This document shows, piece after piece, positions 9,701 to 17,848 of a stretch of DNA of 64,000 bases. The translations under genes and the position numbers were made by a program. The DNA comes from Paenibacillus ferrarius (lineage in GTDB: Bacteria; Bacillota; Bacilli; Paenibacillales; NBRC-103111), in contig NZ_MBTG01000005.1 in assembly GCF_002027705.1 (NCBI RefSeq), forward strand, positions 1-64,000, written 5' to 3'. The number at the start of each line of letters is the position of its first letter. Position 1 is the stretch's first letter. The notes under the pieces were generated by a model. It was given only the letters and a program-made list of their open reading frames with translations. It ran no database searches and had not been told where the DNA came from.

Positions 9701-9924
9701 TGCATCAGACTTGCTGCTTTTTGTATGGTTTTAAAAGGTCCTGTCGTACCCGATACGAAAGTGGGAGAAGTGCCATTCCAGCTATCATTTCCATTAGTAG
9801 CCACATAATAATTCGTACCTGCTGCCTTTGCTTCCGGATTGATAAAAACCCAGTTTGTAAGCGCAAACAAAATAATAAACACGAACAAGCTGCTTAATTT
9901 ACATATTCCCTTGATATTACTCAT
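6793..9924 (-). CDS. Secreted right-handed parallel beta-helix protein with carbohydrate-binding modules
   Basis: 1043 residues. Signal peptide 1-35. A DUF1565-like opening (YYVATNGNDSWNG) leads into a pectate-lyase-like parallel beta-helix to about residue 600, with many Asn-rich turns. Then come a CBM4/9-like module (about 635-765), a golvesin C-terminal-like module (about 775-905, starting EVIVDNTQA) and a CBM6/35-like module (about 910-1043). Such beta-helix proteins are polysaccharide lyases, hydrolases or epimerases; the family cannot be fixed from sequence by eye and no catalytic residues are claimed. It follows a GH95 gene by 44 bases in one operon. The second GH95/beta-helix pair at 22236-28410 has the same partners in the same order. 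Confidence 0.85.
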   Translation of the reverse strand: MSNIKGICKLSSLFVFIILFALTNWVFINPEAKAAGTNYYVATNGNDSWNGTSPTFVSGTTGPFKTIQKAASLMQPGDTCIIRGGTYPEEVIPVNSGTSENRITFKPYPGESVTISGTDMVDSTSWIQHSGSIYKKQITMNLGDRNQVFIGGNMAQHARWPNTSSDLWSPTWATIDEVGSTYVKDADLIPIDGYYTGATITYMPSNNFLSNSMIITSYTGGKLDASSSYGYTKKGQPYYLTNKLELLDTQNEWFYDNSTTTLYMWFPGGNPLSNTVSVKQRIWGFNLTNKSYITVQGLNFFGTAATTEGGTGNVFDGINATYVDHYDSNTNGWASHRDDSGFVLGGSYNEIKNSTIAWSHSNGVTMFGNHNRLVNNLIRDCNYGINDTAPIRVFGDSHLVSYNTAYNSSRGIILLKNGISNSIIEHNHLYNAGLLATDLGIIYAVATDGQNTEIRYNILHDNSSYTKPNGIYLDNGSSNFIVHHNLVYGIDSPTGIGTNLNGPTNFNLLYNNTFPKGSEIGGGSSTIFVNDMYGTWSVNNILDARSSYAETSHTNYTGSTPGFVGANDFHLAANSTNIDAGVVIDGITNGYVGSKPDIGAFEYGAPIWKAGHDFTNPPNPTFSKTYPLHRNRTYNSGFEVTNLTPWTKTYAKTAASEYSYSHQISNANARTGFYGLKLGTVQDGVEQIIKGLTPNTTYDLSGWAKVTDSSEVRIGVKDYGGNDVYSSSTGSTWKRVDVRFTTGPQSTTATIYGYKTSGSSYAYIDDFGVVYSPEQPKEVIVDNTQAEATGAWASSTHYPSFYGADYVTSPSGGSGADKMKWKPKLSVAGNYKVYIWLPNGNEFRATNAPFKVSYSGGLQTYYIDQRPTGGSWVLLGTHYFEAGQTGYVELTNQANGQYVVADAVKFEKVDFGYESEDLVTVASGAAESDITDVNCSNGKCNNLNATAVGNSVTYAVYASQPGTYNVKVRVKRDSGSGTFQLSIDGVNLGVPVDVYNLVPSYQEYDMGRITFATAGNKIFRFTVAGKNLISTGYKLMPDYIKLK

Positions 9925-9968
9925 TATTTCCCCTTCTTTCCGTGTTTTTTTGACTATAACGAGAAAGG

Positions 9969-12737
9969 TTACGGACTTACAAACTCGAACTTAACTGCGT
10001 CTGCATTGACGCTGTTATTATTAGCATTATTCGTCAACTCTACATAGCCATTCGTTCCCGAGGTGAATGTGAAATTCCCCAAGGAGACCCATCCTGGACT
10101 CGGTGCAACCTGTTCATTAACATAATAAATGTGATCACCTGTCGTATCGTGAACGTTGAACGGAGCATTAGTAGCCCGACTGATATTGCCATTCGGCAAC
10201 TTGTAGTACACCTTATAAGTACCGGAATAGGGCAAGTTTGGCGTCCATTTTATTTTGCTGATTCCAGTTTTCGTTGATGCATACAAATAGTCAGACCCGT
10301 AATAATTCGATAGGGTCGTGGATGACGTCCATGAACCGGCCAGTTCGGCCGCTGTGTTATCTACAATGACTTCTGAGCTGTTCACGAAAACGATTCTCGC
10401 ATCCGTGTCCACATTCAGCAACTGATTCTGATAACGCACGATCGGCTTCGTTCCGAAAGGAGAATCGATCTGTGCGGATACCAGTTGCCCGTTCGCCCAT
10501 TCGATGCTCAGTTCATACCCGCCTCTTGCCTTGACGCCTACGATTTTACCGCTTGACCAGCCGGTCGGCAATGAGGGGAGCAGCTCAAATTCGCCTGCAT
10601 GGCTCTGAAGGAACAACTCGGGAACATAAGCGCTAATCGTCTGATATTTATTTCTGTTAGGATCTATCTGAAATAACTTATGGGCTTGCAACGCTTTGTC
10701 GGGTTCGCCGAGACGAGCCCACATATACGATTTATCGATGAAAGCTCCAGACCCGCGCAATTCCATAGATTTCCTGGCTGCCTCAAAGAAATTTGGAGTT
10801 CCCCGTTTCGTAAGCACATCGCGCAAATTTAGGCCAACCAGGTGCGAAGCGTGACGATGTAAAGGATCCTTGCCAGGATAGTCATTATTCCATTCTTTCA
10901 ACTCTCCCTGACTTCCAATGGCGAATGGAAGAAGACGAGGGGTTGCCGCAGTGATCCGATTGATTAAATCCAGGTCATCTGCGCTATTTGCTTGCAAGAC
11001 GCTTGCCGCCTCAAGCACATCATGGAAGAGTTGGCGAATGAGCGCCATATCCATCGTGCTGCCTTGATTCACCGCAATTAGGGTGTTATCTGACAGCTTA
11101 TATTTGTTCTCCGGCGAAGTCGACGGCGAAGTGACGAGATAACCGTCCTTATTGGTAACGAGCAAATCAAGCGCAAATTCCGCCGCTCCCTTCATCAGCG
11201 GATAAGCGGTGTTCTGAAGGAACGTTTTGTCTTTGGTAAAAAGATAATGCTCGTATACCGTATTCATCAACCATATGCCGCCCATAGGCCAAATCGCCCA
11301 CTCGTTATTCGTATCAGCAAGCGGTGTCGCGGCCCATATGTCGGTGTAATGCGGCGCCATCCAGCCATCAAAGCCGAAATCCTGCTGCGCCGTTTGTGCG
11401 CCGCTGATCGCCAAATTTTTTATCCATTTCCATAGCGGGTCACCCATTTCAGTTAGGTTAGAGGTTTCAATATTGGCATAGTGCTTTTGCACATTTTCAT
11501 TCAGAAAATGCGATGAGTCCGTTTCAGGAATCCATTCGTGATTCCACATACCTTGCTGATTACGGGGCCGGTCGGTCGTATTCTCGCGGGAAACTGAAAT
11601 CATTTCATAGCGGGAGTATTGATAGGTTTTGATATAATCTAACGCGGTTCCTGTGTTTCCGTTTACTTCTACCCAAAGCCTCCGGAACAGTTTCTGATAG
11701 TCATTCAAATGGTTATTGTGAAGTTGGTCGTACGATTTAACGATAGCGTTATTCATGATTGCGGTAACAATCGGCGCAGGGTTATTCCCGCCTTGGCTCG
11801 GATTCGGGAGCGTGAATGGATCCTTGTAGCTGGTGGCATTGGCATAGGTCAGTATAATTTCACTTGCCCCGGAGATTGCCAAATTTCCGTTCGTCGGCGT
11901 GACGGTTCCGCCCGTCGTTTTCACTCGCAAACGGGAATCGAAGGTCATACCTCTGCCTGCAGCCCACAAGGAATTTGCTTTCCCCAAATTATAGTTCGCC
12001 GTTCCCGTCATGGTCATTTCATTGCCGGAAGACTGTACGGCAGCGTGGCCCGTCATTTCCGCCGGATTCGTAAACCTGGCCGTCATGCTCATCGGTTTGT
12101 TCTCGTTATTGGAAATCCGCATCACAATCACGTTGTCCGGATAACTCGCGAATACTTCCCGGGTATACGTCGTTGTGCCTACCCTATATTTCGTAGTGAT
12201 CGTGGCCCGATCCAAATCGAGTTCGCGGGAATAATTCGTAAATCCCGTCGTACCCGGCACATCAAGCATCAGCTTGCCAATCGGCAGGTATCTGGACGCG
12301 TAACTTCCTCGTCCCCACATCCCCTTTGCCGTTTCTTCTGCCGCTTTCAGCTTGGTTTCCCTGTACGTGACGCTCGTCGCCGTATCCGCTTCCGCCAGCA
12401 GACGGCGTGTTTCCGCCAGCGCTGTAATACGGCTGGCATTATGAACGTCGCCAGGTTCGCCGGACCAGAAGGTTTTGTCGTTAAGCTGCAACGTATCCGT
12501 GGCGATACCGCCGGCGACTCTCGCTCCTATGCGGCCGTTGCCGATGACCGTACCGCTAAAATCATTTCCGTTTGCTTCTGTTGTCCATGAATACTTGAGC
12601 TGTTCCCAATTTCCGGATTTTTGTTTTGGAAGGGTTGTGGACCCGGAAATCGCATAAGCCCCCTGTTGCATAACACCGCTTGCAAGCAAGGATACACCCA
12701 ATGCTGCGACCAGCAATATCTTTATTCTTTTGATCAT
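9969..12737 (-). CDS. Secreted GH95-family glycoside hydrolase (alpha-L-fucosidase/alpha-L-galactosidase type), divergent
   Basis: 922 residues. Signal peptide 1-30; N-terminal beta-sandwich with SGTVIGNGRIGARV near 61-74; (alpha/alpha)6 catalytic barrel; C-terminal golvesin-like module from about 788. Residues matching those reported for bifidobacterial AfcA are present: Asn413-x-Asn415 (NEN), Glu543 (TSPSTSPEN) and Asp692 (FQID). The surroundings differ from the usual family: KHYAN replaces MNYWP and FQIDPN replaces FQIDGNFG, so the sugar specificity may differ from fucose. ATG at 12737 has AGGAGG seven bases upstream. A cre-like site lies at 12781-12794. Co-transcribed with the beta-helix gene downstream. 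Confidence 0.85.
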   Translation of the reverse strand: MIKRIKILLVAALGVSLLASGVMQQGAYAISGSTTLPKQKSGNWEQLKYSWTTEANGNDFSGTVIGNGRIGARVAGGIATDTLQLNDKTFWSGEPGDVHNASRITALAETRRLLAEADTATSVTYRETKLKAAEETAKGMWGRGSYASRYLPIGKLMLDVPGTTGFTNYSRELDLDRATITTKYRVGTTTYTREVFASYPDNVIVMRISNNENKPMSMTARFTNPAEMTGHAAVQSSGNEMTMTGTANYNLGKANSLWAAGRGMTFDSRLRVKTTGGTVTPTNGNLAISGASEIILTYANATSYKDPFTLPNPSQGGNNPAPIVTAIMNNAIVKSYDQLHNNHLNDYQKLFRRLWVEVNGNTGTALDYIKTYQYSRYEMISVSRENTTDRPRNQQGMWNHEWIPETDSSHFLNENVQKHYANIETSNLTEMGDPLWKWIKNLAISGAQTAQQDFGFDGWMAPHYTDIWAATPLADTNNEWAIWPMGGIWLMNTVYEHYLFTKDKTFLQNTAYPLMKGAAEFALDLLVTNKDGYLVTSPSTSPENKYKLSDNTLIAVNQGSTMDMALIRQLFHDVLEAASVLQANSADDLDLINRITAATPRLLPFAIGSQGELKEWNNDYPGKDPLHRHASHLVGLNLRDVLTKRGTPNFFEAARKSMELRGSGAFIDKSYMWARLGEPDKALQAHKLFQIDPNRNKYQTISAYVPELFLQSHAGEFELLPSLPTGWSSGKIVGVKARGGYELSIEWANGQLVSAQIDSPFGTKPIVRYQNQLLNVDTDARIVFVNSSEVIVDNTAAELAGSWTSSTTLSNYYGSDYLYASTKTGISKIKWTPNLPYSGTYKVYYKLPNGNISRATNAPFNVHDTTGDHIYYVNEQVAPSPGWVSLGNFTFTSGTNGYVELTNNANNNSVNADAVKFEFVSP

Positions 12738-12780
12738 ATTTGATCCTCCTCGGAAATTTTCTCATCATTTCCCAGAACAA

Positions 12781-12794
12781 TTAAAGCGCTTACA
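12781..12794 (-). promoter_or_regulatory. Candidate cre site upstream of the GH95 gene
   Basis: The minus strand reads TGTAAGCGCTTTAA, with the central CG and TGTAA half-site of CcpA cre elements, 44 bases before the start codon. This would fit glucose repression of the enzyme genes. Confidence 0.5.
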
Positions 12795-12813
12795 CATCGT
12801 GGGTAAAACTATA

Positions 12814-12845
12814 TCCCGGCTTTCTAATAATGACGAGAGCCGGGA
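12814..12845 (-). terminator. Hairpin after the second binding-protein gene
   Basis: TCCCGGCT (12814-12821) pairs with AGCCGGGA (12838-12845). On the minus strand only a weak, interrupted T run follows, so termination may be partial and some readthrough into the GH95 gene is possible. Confidence 0.55.
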
Positions 12846-12892
12846 CAATGATGTACTGCAACCTATACTTGAATAATGCTGTTCAATATAAC

Positions 12893-14248
12893 CTATTTAG
12901 AAGCAGTCTTGATCGCTTCGTCCGCCCGCTGTTTCATTACTTCAATCGTTTTATCCAATGCTTGCGCACCCAAGAAATATTTTTCGGCTTCTTCGAACAA
13001 TGCTTTTCTGATTGCTGCCGAGCCTGCCGTAGTTGGGTTTACAGCGAGCGTATAGTTCGCTTTTATGACATTCAAGAACGATGCTTTATCGAAGTACTGA
13101 GCTTTATCGCCAATCAACAGCTCAGCGACCTTGTTGATATCCGTCTTCAGATTAGACGGGATACGTCCGCCAGCAACCATTTCCATGTTGCCTTCCGTCA
13201 AATACCAGGCAAGAAACTTCATAGCAGCTTCCTTGTTTGCGCTATGCGAATTGATCGAAAGCTTATCGCTGAGTCCGCCGCTGTTTACATTTTTGCCTTT
13301 CTCCATTTGCGGTACAGGTGCAAACGCGACCTGGAACTTGCGATTCGGGAACGCTTTCTCGTCCTTGATATAGCGGATCAGGTACGTACCTGCAAATGCC
13401 ATAGCCACTTTTTCTTTGAGCAGCTCTTCTTCCGGCAAAATTTTATTCGCTACTCCCTCTGCATAAGGCCGTAATGCCTTGGCATCCAGCAGTTGCTTCT
13501 GGATTTCAAGTCCTTTCTTGAAGGCATTATCCTTGAAATTGGATGTGCCGTCCGCTGCATAATAGGCGTCGATCGGTTTGGCCGTCGTCAAAGTTTGAAA
13601 CGCGAGTGGTTCCCAAGTCGGAGCAAGGAAAGCGCCGAATTGTCCCGGCTTCGTTAATTTTTTGGCTAAAGCGGCATAATCATCCCACGTCCAATCTACC
13701 GGAACGGGTTCGTTAATCGCATCCAGAGACGATTTATTGAACAACATGAGATTCAAAGATTTGGCGCCAGGCAAATAATATTGTTTACCTTTATTTTTCG
13801 CCAAGTTCCCGGAACCGATGACCCCGCCTACGTCAAATCCGACTTTCTTGATCAAGTCATCCAACGGCTCGACCATGCCGGCGTTAATTCTTCGATCCAT
13901 GATAGCATCGTTATAGTTGATGAAGAGGTCAGGCGCGTCATTGCTTGACAGGAGCGCGGTATCCAGCTTTGTGTTGCCTGGATCGTCATTGACAAAACGT
14001 ACATATTCCACTTGGATGTCTTTATTGGCTGCATTCCATTTGTCTACAACAGCTTTCGGACCACTTTCCTCAGGAGTGCCTCCCCACCATTTGAGCTTCA
14101 CAGGTTGTCCTGCTTGCTGAGTGGCGGAAGGACTCTCAGAAGGCTTTGTTGTCTGACTGTTCGATGCGTTATCATTCTTTCCGCAAGCGCTTACCAGGAT
14201 GGAAACGGAAAGCAAACAAGCCGCACTCAAAACTATAAATTTCTTCAT
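12893..14248 (-). CDS. Sugar ABC transporter substrate-binding lipoprotein
   Basis: 451 residues. Lipoprotein signal with Cys22 (ILVSACGK), an Asn/Ser/Thr linker and a family 1 extracellular solute-binding fold opening LKWWGGTPEESGPKAVVDKW. It is placed away from its likely permeases (20214-21962). The two-component genes and the oxidoreductase lie between, but all read the same way. It is 99 bases downstream of the response regulator gene, with a possible promoter of its own (-10 TATGAT at 14288-14293). The likely role is to capture the oligosaccharide released by the GH95 and beta-helix enzymes encoded next to it (inference). Confidence 0.9.
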   Translation of the reverse strand: MKKFIVLSAACLLSVSILVSACGKNDNASNSQTTKPSESPSATQQAGQPVKLKWWGGTPEESGPKAVVDKWNAANKDIQVEYVRFVNDDPGNTKLDTALLSSNDAPDLFINYNDAIMDRRINAGMVEPLDDLIKKVGFDVGGVIGSGNLAKNKGKQYYLPGAKSLNLMLFNKSSLDAINEPVPVDWTWDDYAALAKKLTKPGQFGAFLAPTWEPLAFQTLTTAKPIDAYYAADGTSNFKDNAFKKGLEIQKQLLDAKALRPYAEGVANKILPEEELLKEKVAMAFAGTYLIRYIKDEKAFPNRKFQVAFAPVPQMEKGKNVNSGGLSDKLSINSHSANKEAAMKFLAWYLTEGNMEMVAGGRIPSNLKTDINKVAELLIGDKAQYFDKASFLNVIKANYTLAVNPTTAGSAAIRKALFEEAEKYFLGAQALDKTIEVMKQRADEAIKTASK

Positions 14249-14263
14249 TTTTATTGCCCCCTC

Positions 14264-14293
14264 GTAATCGTTTTGCTTACATAAACAATCATA
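14264..14293 (-). promoter_or_regulatory. Possible promoter and operator of the second binding-protein gene
   Basis: A TATGAT hexamer (14288-14293, minus strand) is followed by an imperfect dyad with GTAA and TTAC ends (14264-14280) just before the ribosome site. The -35 hexamer is poor. It may be the target of the YesN-type regulator upstream or of a LacI-type repressor. Confidence 0.3.
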
Positions 14294-14347
14294 TCAGCAA
14301 TACTTGGGCAACTTAATGATATTTTCTTTGATAGTTTAGTGTTTTTC

Positions 14348-15937
14348 TTAGTATTTTAAGGTTGATTTTCGAAATTCAAGCGGAAATACCCCTTCGATCT
14401 TCTTGAAATATTTGCTGAAATGAGTCGCATCGCTGTAGCCGATCATCTCGGAAATTTCGTAAATTTTATACGAAGGATTAAGCAGCAGCTCACGAGCTTT
14501 TTTCATCCTGACTTTCATCAAATAGTCGACGATTTTCTCTCCCGTTTCCTTTTTGAATAACACACTCAAGTACGTTTCGGCAAAGCCGACACGTCTGGCA
14601 ATTTCGGAAACTTTTAAAGCGGTCGCATATTCCTGTTGAATAATATTCATAACTTCGATAATTTCCTGACGATACCGTGGCTTCAAGTCCAGTCGTATAA
14701 ATTCGAGGGTTTGAATAGCCCACCCGCCAAACCATTCCGATATTTCTTGCAGCGTCTCCGCATTGCGAATGATATCATACGGATACCTTTCATTGTAGGA
14801 AGGTAAAACATAGAGATCCTTGCCTAGCTGCTCCAGCTTCTTTTCGAACAATAACAACAGATGCAGCCACTTTTCCCTTATGAGCGCAGGGGGGACTTGG
14901 AACTGTTTCTGTTTTTCGTACCATGAATGAATGGCTTCCGCCATCTGTTCGGGTTTTTGATCGATCAGCGTATTCCAATAATCTTCCTGCAGGCTCTCGA
15001 TTTTTGCAGCTGCTTCTGAAACAGTCCAATCCGTATCATAAAAATAATGAGCATCCCGATGATAGAATCTGCTTTGAAGCGCATGTTCCGCTCGGATGAA
15101 TGCCGTATGAAGCTCATTCAGGTTTACGGCATCTTTGACAATCCCAAAACTTAGCGAAACTTTGGCAAATGCCAATGCTGCGGAATGCATTTCGACTAAC
15201 ATTTCTTCCGAAAACCGCTCCATTAATATCGCGAAACGGTCATTTCTGATTTCGATTAAATCGCCTTCTCCGTATTTTTTAACGATTTCTTTCAAAATAT
15301 TGATGATAGTGAAGCTTAGCAAATGTTCGCTTTTAAATCTGTTTTCATCCACGATTTGTTGGTAATTATCGATGGAAGCACAAGCAACCCAATAGGTTTG
15401 TTCTATGGAAATAGAGCGGATTTCGCAAATCAACCTATCCGTTTCCATATTCGTCCCCTGCTTGACAAGTAAATTTCTAAGCAGCTTTTCTTTCAAATCC
15501 AGCTCCAGTTGCTCCATTCTATAGGTTGCTTGGGAATGTATAACTCGATTTGCGTGTTCAATCTCGAGCTCCTTACGAATATGTAAACACTTTTGCAAGA
15601 GTTCGCTGGGTACCCAGGAGAGCTTCAAAATGTAATCATTCGCCCCGATTTGAAGCGCCCGTTGCACATATTCAAAATCGTTATAACTGGACAAGACGAT
15701 GATTCTCGTGTCCGGCCATCTTTCCCGAATGATGTTCATCAGCTCAATTCCATCCAATTCCGGCATACGAATATCTGTTAGTACAATATCGCAAGGACAG
15801 TTTTCCAGAATAGTGAGCGCTTCTAAACCATTTTCTGCTTCTCCTGCGATTTCAAAGCCATTTTCCTTCCAGGAGATCAACGTTTTGAGCGATAATCGCA
15901 CGAGAATTTCATCATCTACAATGAGTACACGCGTCAT
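14348..15937 (-). CDS. Response regulator with AraC DNA-binding domain (YesN type)
   Basis: 529 residues. N-terminal receiver domain 1-125 with the acidic pair DDE (9-11), the phospho-acceptor Asp in VLTDIRMP near residue 55, and a Lys in YILKLSW. A helical linker follows, then an AraC double helix-turn-helix over the last 100 residues (EIARRVGFAETYLSVLFKKETG). The start overlaps the stop of the histidine kinase gene by four bases (ATGA), with AGGAG eight bases upstream, so the pair is translationally coupled. It probably activates the neighbouring binding-protein, permease or hydrolase genes in response to an extracellular sugar. Confidence 0.92.
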   Translation of the reverse strand: MTRVLIVDDEILVRLSLKTLISWKENGFEIAGEAENGLEALTILENCPCDIVLTDIRMPELDGIELMNIIRERWPDTRIIVLSSYNDFEYVQRALQIGANDYILKLSWVPSELLQKCLHIRKELEIEHANRVIHSQATYRMEQLELDLKEKLLRNLLVKQGTNMETDRLICEIRSISIEQTYWVACASIDNYQQIVDENRFKSEHLLSFTIINILKEIVKKYGEGDLIEIRNDRFAILMERFSEEMLVEMHSAALAFAKVSLSFGIVKDAVNLNELHTAFIRAEHALQSRFYHRDAHYFYDTDWTVSEAAAKIESLQEDYWNTLIDQKPEQMAEAIHSWYEKQKQFQVPPALIREKWLHLLLLFEKKLEQLGKDLYVLPSYNERYPYDIIRNAETLQEISEWFGGWAIQTLEFIRLDLKPRYRQEIIEVMNIIQQEYATALKVSEIARRVGFAETYLSVLFKKETGEKIVDYLMKVRMKKARELLLNPSYKIYEISEMIGYSDATHFSKYFKKIEGVFPLEFRKSTLKY

Positions 15938-17721
15938 TCAAATTGCTCCTTTTGAATAGGCAGCCTAATTGTAGCCTTTAAGCCGCCGTAATGGGATAAC
16001 CCTAATGAAATACCGTACAGTTTTCCGAAATGCAGTTTAATCCGATTGTCTACATTCGAAACGCCGATACCGCTGAATTTTGCATTATTGCCATGGATCG
16101 TTCGCTCCTGAATGATGGCAAGCTTACTCTCCGGAACGCCTTTCCCGTTGTCCTCGACGGTAATGACCATCCCGGATCGATCTTCCATGAGTTCAGCTTC
16201 AATCCATACGGTTAACGGCAGCCTTCCGCCATGAATAATGCTATTCTCGACGAAAGGCTGCAAGCTGAATTTTAAAACTCGATTATCCATGAGCGCCTCG
16301 GGCACATGGATATTGAGGAGGATATTGTCATGAAAACGGATCTTCTGCAGCGTCATATATAACTCCAAATATTCAAGCTCCTGCCTAAGGGTCACATATT
16401 GCTGCGTTTGTTTCATAGAAAATTCGAGAAGTTTGCCAAGCGCCGTAATCATGTCGCTCACATTCTGATTCGTACCCGAAAGCAGAGCCATTAATTTGAT
16501 TGAATTCAGCGTATTATATAGAAAATGCGGATTGATTTGCGCTTGCAACGCTTGAAATCGTGCCTCTTCTTTATTTTTCTGCTCCTCTTCCAAATCCAGG
16601 ATCAACTGATCCAGTTTCGCAACCATTAGATTAAACTCATGGCCTAAAGCCGAAATTTCGTCTCTTCCTTTTACAGTTACCGCAGTTTGAAAATTTCCTC
16701 TTCCAACTTTCCGCATAGAGTGAAGCAGTGAATAAATCGGCTTGGTCAGACGGATCATGAGCCCCAGAAACAGAATCGTCCCCATGAGAAAAACAAGCAG
16801 GATGCCGATTAACGAGTGATTCCTCGATTGATCCAGTTGATTCGTAAAATGATCGTAGGACATAAGCTCCAGAAGAGTGAATCCGGCTTGCGAGACTTCC
16901 GCTGTATTGATGAGATATCTGTTCCCATTAATCACGGCTCTCTTTGAAAAGGCATTCGTCCGCGGTTGTCCTGATTGCTCTTCTTCGAAAATAAGGTTGT
17001 AGAGATTCCACTCTGTATCCCTAACCACGTTGTCGCTTGTTTGGATCAAAAATCTTGGAATGCCGCTATCCAGCCTTGCACTTTTTCCAAAAAATGTTTG
17101 GCTCGGAACGCCAATCGCAACAACCCCCTCTCCGTTCATGTTCCCGTCATCCTTGCGAAGAATACGCGACATAAGGACATAAGGTGTCTCTATACCTACT
17201 TGTGTATACCCGTGATCCGGGTTCATTTTATAAGATATTGACCAGTAAGGAAAACCTTTGGCTTGTTGGGCTTGCGTATACCATTCATCTTCTATGATTG
17301 CATTGTTATCATAGTTAAAAAGCGTCGAGACGGCAAACCGCCGACCATCCACAACCTGGAGGAAAGCCTCGCTGTTCAGCAGCAAATCACGTGTAGTTGT
17401 AAGCCTGTTTTGCAATTGTTTCATAGGGATAAACACATTATAATTGATGTTCAAATCCGAGAAATCGGGGCGATAAAACTGATTAAAGTCCGATTCGGCG
17501 AATAGTGCGGCTTTGACCATTCTTGCCGCCATTTCGTTCATCGTATTTGCCGATTGATCGACCAGTTCCTGGTTCGCGCTATATATCTTTTCTTCGAGCA
17601 CACGCTGAGAATTGTAGGAATACATCAAGAAAATAACGAGCGTCGGGACGACGATAACGAGAATGAAATAAAAAATGAGTTTGCCCCTGATCGAGTTATA
17701 GGGGTTCCAATGGTTGATCAA
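15934..17721 (-). CDS. Sensor histidine kinase (YesM type)
   Basis: 595 residues from a TTG start at 17721, preferred because AGGAGAGG lies just upstream; an in-frame ATG at 17748 has no ribosome site. The order is transmembrane helix, extracellular sensing region of about 240 residues, second helix (LIGILLVFLMGTILFLGLMI), HAMP, a His_kinase domain with the phospho-acceptor motif NPHFLYNTLNS, and an HATPase with N and G boxes (FVENSIIHGG, DNGKGVP). It forms a two-component system with 14348-15937. Kinases of this type control sugar transporters in Bacillota and sense oligosaccharide or its binding protein. Confidence 0.92.
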   Translation of the reverse strand: MINHWNPYNSIRGKLIFYFILVIVVPTLVIFLMYSYNSQRVLEEKIYSANQELVDQSANTMNEMAARMVKAALFAESDFNQFYRPDFSDLNINYNVFIPMKQLQNRLTTTRDLLLNSEAFLQVVDGRRFAVSTLFNYDNNAIIEDEWYTQAQQAKGFPYWSISYKMNPDHGYTQVGIETPYVLMSRILRKDDGNMNGEGVVAIGVPSQTFFGKSARLDSGIPRFLIQTSDNVVRDTEWNLYNLIFEEEQSGQPRTNAFSKRAVINGNRYLINTAEVSQAGFTLLELMSYDHFTNQLDQSRNHSLIGILLVFLMGTILFLGLMIRLTKPIYSLLHSMRKVGRGNFQTAVTVKGRDEISALGHEFNLMVAKLDQLILDLEEEQKNKEEARFQALQAQINPHFLYNTLNSIKLMALLSGTNQNVSDMITALGKLLEFSMKQTQQYVTLRQELEYLELYMTLQKIRFHDNILLNIHVPEALMDNRVLKFSLQPFVENSIIHGGRLPLTVWIEAELMEDRSGMVITVEDNGKGVPESKLAIIQERTIHGNNAKFSGIGVSNVDNRIKLHFGKLYGISLGLSHYGGLKATIRLPIQKEQFE

Positions 17722-17802
17722 TAGCCATCCTCTCCTGATGTATGACATCCATTCTCATCAAGTATATCATTTGTGGGCAAGCCTTTGGTTGGTGGATATG
17801 AA

Positions 17803-17836
17803 AGAAAAAAAGCCCGGAGAGACGTCTCTCCGGCTA
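17803..17836 (-). terminator. Terminator after the FAD oxidoreductase gene
   Basis: CGGAGAGAC pairs with GTCTCTCCG (17815-17833), extended by GCC/GGC-type closing pairs, followed by a T-rich run on the minus strand. It separates the permease/oxidoreductase operon from the two-component genes. Confidence 0.85.
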
Positions 17837-17848
17837 AGGCTAAACATA

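Noticed and set aside
11456..11530. Loss of the catalytic Asn pair in the divergent GH95
   Set aside because: On first reading the NIN motif seemed absent, but aligning through the following SNLTE/TNLTE block shows NEN in the same place, so the residues are kept.
11709..12590. A 293-codon open frame on the plus strand
   Set aside because: It lies wholly antisense to the well-supported GH95 gene, is Arg/His-rich as antisense frames are, and has no ribosome site or domain.
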